Shown: positions 33,443 through 43,904 of the stretch, in pieces
Position numbering within the stretch: position 1 is the first letter of the stretch
Layout: the number at the start of each line of letters is the position of its first letter
NCBI RefSeq assembly: GCF_000001735.4
Contig: NC_003070.9
Span: 24,723,971-24,787,970, forward strand
Origin: Arabidopsis thaliana
Taxonomy: Eukaryota; Streptophyta; Magnoliopsida; Brassicales; Brassicaceae
DNA length: 64,000 bases
Reading direction: 5' to 3'
Program-made: the position numbers and the translations under genes
Notes under the pieces: generated by a model
Told to the model about the DNA's origin: nothing
What the model saw: the letters and a program-made list of their open reading frames with translations, nothing else
Database searches by the model: none

Positions 33443-34520
33443 ATGGAGGGTTCGTCCAAAGGGTTGAGGAAAGGTGCATGGACTGCTGAAGAAGATAGTC
33501 TCTTGAGGCAGTGTATTGGTAAGTATGGAGAAGGCAAATGGCATCAAGTTCCTTTAAGAGCTGGTATGTATCTAAACACATAATCATGAAAATTTCTTTA
33601 CACTGTTCATAAAATCATACTTAGACTTTGACTGGTTGTGTTGTATGCTCTATATTAGACTAATGATCAGACCAACATTTTGATATGTTAAATAGTAATA
33701 TTTTGGTATGCATTTACTGTTCATTACGTATTAACATATATAGACCGGGGTTGGTCCGAAGTTGTTCCGGAATATATCGGAGTGAACGATGAAATAATAT
33801 ACAGACTCGTTAGATTTTGATCCGGTATTCAATATACCGACCAACTATTGGAAACTTTAATGTTGAACTTAGAGGAAGATTTTTTTTTTTTTTTTTTTTT
33901 AAAATGTTCTATGTTTATCTACGTTACATATTCTAAAAACAAAATGCGAACTTCCGAAAAGTCGTTTAATTCTACGATTGGTTTGTCTTCTAATTCATAA
34001 ATGAATTTAGTGAAAGTTTTTATACGAACACGTGCGTATGTGTGTATAGTACATTGTTTCTATTGGTGTGCATAGATTCTTTATGATAAAATTATAGAAA
34101 GAGACAGCAATCTTCTTAGGTTTAACTAATGTCAATTATTGGTTTTGTAGGGCTAAATCGGTGCAGGAAAAGTTGTAGACTAAGATGGTTAAACTATTTG
34201 AAGCCAAGTATCAAGAGAGGAAAATTTAGTTCTGATGAAGTTGATCTTCTTCTTCGTCTTCATAAGCTTCTAGGAAATAGGTATAATTTACTTTATTCTA
34301 CTTATTTAACGAGCAATAAGTCTAATACTAGTAACTCGTATGTATACGTAGGTGGTCCTTGATTGCTGGTCGATTACCTGGTCGGACCGCTAATGATGTC
34401 AAGAACTACTGGAACACCCATCTGAGTAAGAAGCATGAACCGTGTTGTAAAACTAAGATAAAAAGGATAAATATTATAACCCCTCCTAATACACCGGCCC
34501 AAAAAGTCGATATTTTTTAG
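33443..34520 (+). CDS. MYB114: R2R3-MYB MYB114, prematurely stopped allele
   Basis: Exons 33443-33563, 34151-34280 and 34352-34520 give 139 aa ending at an in-frame TAG at 34518-34520. R2 and R3 are intact, including the bHLH-contact motif [13 protein letters not shown] and ANDV, but the acidic activation region is lost. The frame stays open after the stop from 34521 to the next TAG at 34845-34847 and still resembles MYB90. Paralogues have AAG (Lys of KPRPR) at this position, so a single A-to-T change made the stop. Known: Columbia MYB114 is truncated this way. The short protein could still hold bHLH partners. Intron 1 is 587 bases, against 141 in MYB113 and 517 in MYB90. Confidence 0.96.
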
Positions 34521-34847
34521 CCTCGGCCTCGATTCTTCTCTATAAAAACCGGCTGCAACCATCTCGATGGACAGTCTGAAGTTGGTGTAATTCCTCCATG
34601 CCTTGGACTCGACAACGATAATGTTTGTGAAAATAGTATCACATGTAACAAAGATGATGAGAAAGATGATTTTGTGGATAATTTTATGGTTGGAGATAAT
34701 ATATGGTTGGAGCGTTTGCTAGACGAGGGCCAAGAGGTAGATGTGCTGGTTACAGAAGCGGCGGCAACAGAAAAGGAGGGCACTTTGGCGTTTGACGTTG
34801 AGCAACTTTGGAATTTGTTCGATGGAGAGACTGTGATCTTTGATTAG
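34521..34847 (+). pseudogene. MYB114: Untranslated remainder of MYB114 exon 3
   Basis: These 108 codons beyond the premature stop remain in frame without further stops or frameshifts, ending at the TAG corresponding to the MYB90 stop. They keep the acidic Trp-containing C-terminus ([24 protein letters not shown]). The lack of other damage suggests that the stop is recent. Confidence 0.9.
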
Positions 34848-37800
34848 TGTTTATAAACGTTTGTGTTCTCTTGTTTGTGAGGTTTCTCTATTTAATTTAG
34901 TATCTATTTTCTAAATTAACTAATATCTTATAGTATTTTAGGCAAACCTTATGTTTCCGTTTCTGTGTGAGTTTACATTTTGTAAAAAATAAAAAAATAA
35001 GAATATATATATTTTGGAATTTTAGATTTTTATTTGAGATTATTTGCATTTGGAATTTTGGATTTTCATTACTTCATAAGTTTTGGACCAATGGTGTTGT
35101 ACAATGTATATATCTTTTTGGCAATATACATGCCTAATTTTCTTAACAGCAACCGTTGAACTTGTATCATATATTAGTAACTACAGAGACATTAGATTTT
35201 GTAAGTATGCGCTATATAATAATAGATTCTTGTACGTGCATAGTGTTTTGCTATGGGCCAACCGGAGAACGGAAATGGACTTCTGATAGAGTGATTGATA
35301 TATTGGTGTTTTATATTGAAAGGTCACACACTTACACATGTGTTACAAATTGTTTAAAAGATCTATCAAATTCCAATATGTTCAACGCCGTATATGCAAA
35401 ATATAATAATCGAGTACATTCAATTCTGGCTTACTTTGATTTCGTGTTGGATCCAATGTTCAAAAAATTGTTAGAATGTAATTAGGTGTTCTGTAGGGAC
35501 CTAACATGTCTAGAGCAATTTATAGGAGTCTAAACAAGGTCTAGTTAGAAAAATTGTTTAATTTTTTTTTTCTTTCATAAATTGGATAGCAAAACATATA
35601 ATCTGTACAATATGGATTGCTAAAAACGTTATTTATTTGAATTTGTAATATCTGTTTACACCTAGTTTATATGAAAACTAGTTAGTATAGTTCCATTAGT
35701 AAAGTAAAAAAATCGGTACTAACTAAATAATAATGTATAATTTTAATAGTCATGCATCTTAATTATTTTCTTTTCTACGAGGGCTGATCGCGGATCAGTC
35801 GATAAGGTTTTTACAAAAAAATAATATTATTTTCTTAATTTCACTTATCTTAAACAATGTCATTAAACCCGTTGGTTTGGCCCATTTGACGATCAATACT
35901 TATTTTGAACGCTTAAATAAATAAATTGGAGTGCTTAGAGTCTCATGCGGAATTACTGAAGGCTCATGAGCATTTAGATGGACGTCTAGTCTGAAATTTG
36001 TTTGGCACGTATACAGTAGATATTGGTAAACTATTAGATATTCAAAGGACCTGATGATGTATTTGTAGGGTCTAATTGGTTCGGTTCGATTTTCAACTTC
36101 ATTCAACGCACAACGCATAACTTGCCATTCAACTACTAACCTAAGTTATCTAACCACTAGTCAGATAAAATATAAATTATATTAACAAAAAATATAACTC
36201 TTCATTCTTCGGAAAAACTGACCGGTTAGAATGGTTTGAATGAATGACAATTAAACAAGCAAAAAAAATGTTCACCAAAACAGAACAAGCAAAAAACAGT
36301 AAGAATGACAATTGTACATTCATTTAGTCAATATTTTTCTAAAACAGAAGTATAGTTTTTGTGAATATCACTTAGAATTCTTTGAGCGCAAGTCATACAA
36401 CAAAAACATTCAGAAAAGTCATATAATGTTGGCTCAAGTGCTAGCATAGAAAAAGAGAGAGGATGATGTTTAGAGTATATAAAATGCTGTTTTCGGAATA
36501 TTCTCTGGATATGAAATTATCAGTCTGTTTTACTCAAAATAATAATAATCACAGTCTCTGTCATCTGATATTTGAACGATGTTCAGTTGAAAAGAAATGT
36601 CTGTCTATAAAAGCTTTTTTTTTTTTTTTTTGATAATACCTGTCTATTAAAGTTACGGTATATTTCTATAAATTTGAAAATAAACAATTATTGTGTATGA
36701 TTAGCTTCGTACGTGGGATGAATCCAAAGTGGAAAGTATTGGACCCAAACTGGAGACTTTTATATGAAAATGACTTCACACCTTACCGCTTTTATGAGAT
36801 TCTGTCTCATTTGTGAAATTGTTTGTGGACAATGGCGCATGCACGTTTCTTTCCCTTTTTGTACCCCAGAGAAAAAAATATCTTCGCTTTATATTTTGAA
36901 ATATTATATTATTACATATTATGTTAGATAAGTAAGATACAAAAAGTTGAAAATAAACGTTATTAATGATAAATTTAAGAAAACGAGGTTTTTATTGATA
37001 AAAAGTAGATTATGATTAAAATAATTATATATAGTGTGAGACACTGAATTTTGGATGTATCATATAAAAATTTTAATTTCGTATTCAGCAATTTATTATC
37101 AATAGTAGCATAAATTTAACATGTGTGTTGTGAACGTAAACGTGTTATAGTATTTGGTTCGATTCAAACATGCTTAAGTGTTGAGCAAGAACTATTTTGT
37201 CATTTGAGCTTCGGTCTGGATGATTATCTATAATGGATTCTTGGGAAACTCATTGCTTAGGGATCTGCTCACCACATGATCAAAGAGGAACTTATCTGGA
37301 ACATGTTGACTCATTTTTGATTATATGTATCAATCCAATTTGCTATACACGATTCTCAAAAGAAGAACTAAGCTAAGGTGATTGGTTTTAGTTGTTGTTG
37401 GGAATGTGTCACACACTAAAATATAAGAAAATATGTAAAACGGATGAAATAATTTTCAAAAGACATTTTTTTTTTTGTCGAATAATATTAAAAGACCAAT
37501 TACTGTAATTTAGTCTCAAAGTGATAGATTATCCAAGGAAACTAGTTTTTTTTTTAAGTAGTAAAGGGTTATTTAAAAAAGGTTATAGATCATTCTCGCT
37601 TTTTTAGCAAATATATATGTATATTTTTTTGCGCTATAACTTTCTTATAAAAGAAAACTTACTAGTCTTTTCTCTAAGAGAGCTAAAATAATTGTAATAG
37701 CCATTGTTGTTAGGGTTTTTGGCAAGGAAAAAACTATCCAAATTATAAAAATATCATTGTCTGCATGTTTATAAAGGATGGTAGTCTTTTCTCTTAGAGA

Positions 37801-38115
37801 GATAAAATATAACTGTAATTACCTTCAAGTTGCAAATAATAAAAATCAACTCCACGAAATCTAATTTAACCTGCAATATAATCATCGGTCACCACTTTCA
37901 ATTTTCCAAAATTGTAATAAATATTATATCAAATCAAAACTTTTACAATAAAAAGCCTATTTTTCGAATTTAAGAATACTAATATATGTGACTGTACTAA
38001 ACTCATTTAAGATGCACGTTATGGTTATGTTGCACATTAAATTCAACTTCCTAAGTTTGATCTGCATTCTTTATAAATTGGGGGGGGGGGTAAACTTGTA
38101 GAAAACATTTTTGAA

Positions 38116-38146
<31 letters not shown>

Positions 38147-38589
38147 GCATAAAACTCATTTTTCACAGTGAAATCTGCACCACCAAAAGGCAAAAGTTAT
38201 ATATAATTTGCAATGTTAAGGATAGATTACTGTTATTTTTTCTGTATTCATGTCAAAGAAATATGTGCATCATCAAAAATATTTAATCATAGAAAATAAT
38301 TAAATAATTAAATCAGATGATAAATGTAATCAAATAATATATATTTTTCTTATAAATTTTACGTCCACGCATAGCATTGATTAGAACCTAGTACTATGTG
38401 GAAAGTTGTAACTTTTAGTTATTTGGTTTAGCTTGTATGTTACATTGAGAGTTACATATATAGTAGTAACAACTAGTGGAGACCAAAAGAGGTCGACGAT
38501 GTCGAGACAAAAAAGAATGTGAAAAAGTATAAAATAGAAATGAAAAAAGATTGGCAGATGAAAGGGAGTATCAAATTATTGTGGGAATT
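34848..38589. other. Spacer 3' of MYB114
   Basis: Blocks at about 35076-35410 and 36675-36860 are homologous to 42978-43365 and 44325-44485 downstream of MYB90. A near-identical 40-base direct repeat (TAGTCTTTTCTCT-AGAGAG) lies at 37663-37702 and 37782-37823. A run of ten G (near 38081) and a run of about 28 T (from 38119) are present. The open frames at 35083-35485 are inside a duplicated noncoding block and have no domain. Confidence 0.55.
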
Positions 38590-38835
38590 GAAGTCGCTTC
38601 TATCGGATAACTACACGACTAGGTATTGCTTATGCAAATAAGCTATCTATCACGGCACATGAGTAGCCCAAGATGTTTTACTTCAAGCAGGCTAAGCGAT
38701 TTATACGCTACATTAAATGGACCACAAGCTTGGGGTTGTATTTCAAATCCAGAAATGAATTGGGCTGGAAGCATGGAAGATATTAGAAGCACAATGGCTA
38801 TGTGTTTCATGCTTGGAAAATTTGTTCTCTTTGCA
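38590..38835 (+). pseudogene. Copia retrotransposon RNase H scrap
   Basis: Across shifting frames the translation gives LSRHMSSP, then AKRFIRYIKWTTSLGLYF, then NWAGSMEDIRSTMAMCFMLG. These are the usual consecutive phrases of Ty1/copia pol (SRxMSxP; AKRxLRYIKGTxxxGL; DWAGxxxDxRSTxGYCFxLG). At least two frameshifts and missing flanks show that it is a dead fragment. It ends just before the promoter-like block of the broken MYB. Confidence 0.75.
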
Positions 38836-39051
38836 ACCACGGAAGCAATCGATCATTGCATATTGACATGAAATGTGGATATCAAACATGCACGCTCTTC
38901 TTGTACATATATAATAGCTCACATACTCTCATTGTCAAATGTCTTTCAAGGATTTGTGTAAGCCATAGTATGTATACCCTCTTCATCAGCAATTTACTTA
39001 TAAGTTTTTAAATAATTTGGTTGTGATACTTTTAGTGATTATCTTTGGTTC

Positions 39052-39607
39052 ATGGAGGCTTCTTCGTCCACTGAGTTGAAGAAAGGTACATGGGATGGTG
39101 AAGAAGATAGTCTCTGAGGCAGTGCATTGATAAGTATGGAGAAGGCAAATGGCATCAAGTTCCTTTAAGAGCTGGTATATATACTATTGTTGTAAACTAT
39201 TGAGTCACTTATATTGATTAGACACAAGTTTATATTCCTCACACACAAATCTAATTTATTTACATAATGTAATTATCCAATACAACTTGTTCCAATGCAA
39301 GCTTAGATGGTCACCGATTGCCGGTAGATTGCCTGGTCGGATCGCTAATAATGTCAAGAATTACCGGAACACCCATCTCAACAAGAAAGAAGAACCGTGT
39401 TGTAAGAGCAGAATGAGAAAGAGGGAAACTACATGTTCAGCTACGTCACCGATCCAAAGACTCAATGTTATAAAGCCTCGAACTCAATTCTATAACGGCC
39501 GGCTCAACGGGCAGCCAGAAGTTAGCTCTTTCAAAGTAAGCATTAACAAATATGGTGGTATCAGATTCACATGTAACAATGATAAGACGAAATATGAGTT
39601 TGTGAAC
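39052..39607 (+). pseudogene. Broken fourth MYB of the anthocyanin cluster
   Basis: An exon-1 copy (39052-39172) starts [21 protein letters not shown], then loses one T relative to its paralogues (CTCTTGAGG to CTCTGAGG), creating a TGA at 39115-39117. The whole second exon is missing. An exon-3 copy starts at about 39305 ([20 protein letters not shown]) and keeps a trace of the subgroup-6 motif (IKPRTQF) before homology fades near 39607. The upstream 38860-38960 resembles the MYB90 promoter, but without the CACGTG. It is a fourth tandem unit, now dead. A short protein might still start in exon 3 (39287-39709 is open) but would lack R2 and most of R3. Confidence 0.9.
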
Positions 39608-39779
39608 ATTATTTGCAAAATTTTCAGTAAAGAAAAATACTCCAAAAGTTTTTGTAAGAAGGTGCACCCTATTTTTTTTATTTTGTTCTATTTCTCGTGC
39701 ATGAAATAACTCTTCCTTGTAATCATGAACCCTCTGAGACCAATCATTACTAGTCCTTTCTCCTAATTTTGATAAGAAA

Positions 39780-40081
39780 CGTGTAATTTGTTTTTCTTAA
39801 GTACTGGAAAAGGTGCTATGAACTTTTTCTCTAGTCAAATCAAACAATAACTTAGTAAATTAAGCAGAACCGCAAATACATGAAATGTGGATATCAAACA
39901 TGCACGTCATTTTCCTATGCCCTTCACGTGTATATATATACCTATTCGCTCACATGCTCACATTATCAATAAGTCCTCCCAGGATTTGGGAAGCCACAAT
40001 AACCCCCTATTCCTCGGCCTTTTTTAAAAAAGTTTTAGAATAATCCGATAAAATACTTTTATATTAATTTTTCTTTGGTCC
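39780..40081 (+). promoter_or_regulatory. MYB90: MYB90 promoter with G-box and TATA run
   Basis: A block of about 230 bases matches the MYB114 promoter. CACGTG is at 39925-39930, followed at once by TATATATATA. The shared core phrase ATGTGGATAT-ACATGCACGTCA stands just upstream of the G-box in both genes. Confidence 0.55.
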
Positions 40082-40447
40082 ATGGAGGGTTCGTCCAAAG
40101 GGTTGAGGAAAGGTGCATGGACTGCTGAAGAAGATAGTCTCTTGAGGCTATGTATTGATAAGTATGGAGAAGGCAAATGGCATCAAGTTCCTTTGAGAGC
40201 TGGTATGTTACACACACAGATATATTCATGACTAAGAATATTCTCTTCTCTATATATAATATTCGGAAATCTTTATTTTACTTTTCTTTTTGTTTTAAGG
40301 AGCAAATTATTGATTCATATGCTAGTGTATGGTAAAACAAAAAAAAACAAAAAAAACAACTGGTTATTCAGAATAATTCTTTATGCAGTTTATTTAAACG
40401 AAGAGTTTTATATAAATAAAAAAGTTATACTATTTTTTATTTACGTA

Positions 40448-40489
<42 letters not shown>

Positions 40490-41430
40490 CTTATTCTTCA
40501 CAAACAAGGAAGATGCTAAGCTCATGTAAAGTTGTTAAACTATTTCACTGGGCTGTCTTCTGGTGAGTGAAGTCAGTGAAAATTTATGAACAAACGGTTA
40601 CTGTGTTGAAACAGTTTAATCTTTCTATTGGTGTGCTTAGATTCTTCAAGATGAAACATAGAAAATGACCCAAAAGCCGTCTTGGTTGGTATAATTAATG
40701 TCAACTATTGGTTATGTAGGGCTAAATCGATGCAGAAAGAGTTGTAGACTAAGATGGTTGAACTATTTGAAGCCAAGTATCAAGAGAGGAAGACTTAGCA
40801 ATGATGAAGTTGATCTTCTTCTTCGCCTTCATAAGCTTCTAGGAAATAGGTATTGTTTACTTTAATGGTTATTTCAAGAGCCATAAGTTCAACACTAATA
40901 ACTTATATGTATATTATTTAACAATGTTTAGGTGGTCCTTGATTGCTGGTCGATTGCCTGGTCGGACCGCTAATGATGTCAAAAATTACTGGAACACCCA
41001 TCTGAGTAAAAAACATGAGTCTTCGTGTTGTAAGTCTAAAATGAAAAAGAAAAACATTATTTCCCCTCCTACAACACCGGTCCAAAAAATCGGTGTTTTT
41101 AAGCCTCGACCTCGATCCTTCTCTGTTAACAATGGTTGCAGCCATCTCAATGGTCTGCCAGAAGTTGATTTAATTCCTTCATGCCTTGGACTCAAGAAAA
41201 ATAATGTTTGTGAAAATAGTATCACATGTAACAAAGATGATGAGAAAGATGATTTTGTGAATAATCTAATGAATGGAGATAATATGTGGTTGGAGAATTT
41301 ACTGGGGGAAAACCAAGAAGCTGATGCGATTGTTCCTGAAGCGACGACAGCTGAACATGGGGCCACTTTGGCGTTTGACGTTGAGCAACTTTGGAGTCTG
41401 TTTGATGGAGAGACTGTTGAACTTGATTAG
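40082..41430 (+). CDS. MYB90: R2R3-MYB anthocyanin regulator MYB90/PAP2
   Basis: Exons 40082-40202, 40720-40849 and 40932-41430 give 249 aa, the known length of PAP2. R2 and R3 are complete, with [13 protein letters not shown] (bHLH contact), ANDV in R3 and KPRPRSF (subgroup 6). The C-terminus is acidic ([33 protein letters not shown]). Known role: together with PAP1 it activates anthocyanin genes such as DFR and LDOX through the MBW complex in the nucleus, induced by sugar, light and nitrogen lack. Intron 1 holds an (AT)n microsatellite of about 40 bases. It is the most distal copy of the array and shares its promoter block with MYB114. Confidence 0.98.
40449..40488. repeat. (AT)n microsatellite in MYB90 intron 1
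   Basis: About 19 consecutive AT units inside the first intron. Length is probably variable between accessions. Confidence 0.9.
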
Positions 41431-42222
41431 TGTTTCTCACCGTTTGTTTAAGATTGTGGGTGGCTTTTCTTTCGTATTTTAGTAATGTATTTTTCTGTAT
41501 GAAGTAAAGAATTTCAGCATTTTAAGAAAAATGGTTATGTTTCTACGTAATAAAAAAAAACGTTATTTATATTTTTCGCAAAGAAAATACAGTATTTTCC
41601 TAAATGCAGTATTTTCTAACTAAAGTTAAAGGTGATAATGTTTGTTAAAATATCACTCAACCTAACCATAGAAAATTCAAAAGCATAAGAAAGTTTTAAC
41701 CATGAAAGATATGTCTTATGGCAAGTAGACATGGTGGAAGGTTGTATGGTAATGTGGTATTTCACAAGCATAAGAAAGTTATAATTAAGATCTGTTTGGT
41801 CTAACCGTTAAAATAATAGCTAGTTTAAGTACAGTAGTAAACATAATTATTTAATATTATCTTACAAAAATTATTTGATTGATACAATAATGGAAGCAAG
41901 TAGGGTTAGGAAAAATGGATACACTATTCGTTCTGCAACAAATAAATGACAATGTACTATTGTAGTACTTGTAATTGTTTCCCTCCCCCCCCCCCCCCAC
42001 CACACACACACAGACACACACCACTCTCCTGAATTAATTAGAGTAGTTATATGAAATCATATATTAATTATTGATTATGTTTGCTCAAAACTGTTGACAT
42101 TTCTACGTTTTTCATGCAAGATTCAATGAAAGACGGCGGAAAAAAGCATGATATATTTAACTCTCAAATATGATATATTTTCTGTTCCTAATTATCCAAG
42201 CTTTAAAGTTCTTACAGATTAA

Positions 42223-42651
42223 GGCCATGAATGTTTTGTTGATTTTGGTGGGTTTTTGGATTCTAAATTTTGGCTTTTGGCTTTTGGTTTTTGATTTTAT
42301 GAGTTTTTGATTTTGGTGGAGATTTTAGATTTTGCAAAATCTTAAATGGTAACTTTTCTAGTTTTTGATTTTTATATAATTATTATTTAGAAACGTTTTA
42401 AAATTATTTATTTTAAAGTTTATTTTTATTTTTCAAAAAAAAAAAAAAAAAAAGAGTTTACGATAGAATTTGTTGAAAATCCCAAAAAAATGGGTTTTGG
42501 ATTTTAAGAACAAATGACTAGAATCTATAAAAATCTGGATTCCCTATAATTTAGGGAATCAATTTTTTATAAAATCATGAATGGATGAAAAAGTGAATTT
42601 TACAAAATTAAAAGCCAAAATCAACTTTAAAAACCAGTACCATTCAAGGCC
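42223..42651. mobile_element. Harbinger-like MITE 3' of MYB90
   Basis: The 429-bp element starts GGCCATGAATG and, on the opposite strand, ends GGCCTTGAATGG. TAA flanks both sides (42220-42222, 42652-42654). The subterminal phrase GTTGATTTTGG is also shared by the two ends in inverted orientation. Inside are many TTTTGG-rich repeats and an A18 run; no coding frame. Confidence 0.7.
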
Positions 42652-43858
42652 TAAGAAAAAAGAGAGAAATTTGATCTTAAAAGCATCATTTTGTGATTAA
42701 TAATTCTTTATAACATTAAATCAATAATATTTAATTATGTTTCATGAAATCTACAATTTGTTTTTTCTGGAAATTTACAATTTATCATCATGAGATTTCC
42801 TTCTTTTTCCTCATGTCTATGGACTTCACGTAACAAAAAATTTGCAAGTAAAATCCATTTTCTTTTGGTTGAACTAGTTGCATGGGACAAAAAAAAAGAT
42901 GCATGGAAACTTTCGCCATTTTTGTATCTATATTCTATGTTCATCGCTCCTCTTAAAAGAATCTTGTCCTTATTGTAAGTTTTGGACCCTCAATGTTGTC
43001 ATGTATCAATTTAACTCCGTAGCATACGTGTATTCGTGTATCAATGAAGCAATATAGAAATAGCTTACGGAAACGTCTACATCTTTTTGGCTCGACTTGC
43101 CAAGTTGTTTTAACCGTAACCGTTGAAATTTTATTATTTAATTAAAATTATTAGAAATTTGATTAGAGTTTTGTAAGTATGTTCGTGTACAATAATACAA
43201 TTTCGTATACGTGTGTACCGGCAGACGTCATGAATTTTGCTAATATGGGCCAACCCGAGAACATGAAAGGACTTGGTATTGAAAGGTTAGACACGTAGAC
43301 GTGTTACGATTGAATCTACCAATTCCAACATGTTCAATGTCGTATATGTAAATTGTAAAAACGTAAAAATAAATAAATATATATGCCTTTGAAAGAAAAA
43401 AAAGATTGTATCTTTGATTTAAAGTGGATGATTTATTCCGCAAAGAATTTACCCTTCTTGGTTTAGTAATCACTACAATTTCTTCTTCTTAAAACCATAA
43501 GTAGCAAGACTCATACGTAAATGGCAATTAACTAAGTTTGATTAATGAATTAAGTACCTAAAACAGTTTTAACTCGAAGAGAAGAGGACAACGGTCCACG
43601 CACACTAATCTACCATTCAAGTTTAAGAGCTATAACGAACCTGCCAGTCATATTTCGCATGTATATCTTAAGAAAATACAGTAGATATATTTTCAGTCTT
43701 CCCAAATATATATACAAATCTTTACTTTACCACTAAAGAATAACAAATGCACATTCATTAAGTCATTTTTTCAAGACAAGATTATTGATGTGAATATGGG
43801 CTTAAATTAATATGCAGTTTTTCATGTTTTATTCCACATTTCAAAACTTAATTTAGCC

Positions 43859-43862
<4 letters not shown>

Positions 43863-43900
<38 letters not shown>
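43863..43900. repeat. (AT)n microsatellite
   Basis: About 19 AT units in the 3' flank of MYB90. Confidence 0.85.

Positions 43901-43904
<4 letters not shown>

Noticed and set aside
35785..35812. CTGATC-GCG-GATCAG palindrome, considered as a tRNA or SINE box
   Set aside because: Only 6-base arms, no cloverleaf and no A/B box pair.
38081..38146. G10 and long T runs
   Set aside because: Simple homopolymers without associated structure; possibly sequencing-sensitive length only.
40986..41366. 126-codon minus-strand frame opposite MYB90 exon 3
   Set aside because: It is a shadow of a clearly conserved MYB exon; a similar shadow exists opposite MYB114.
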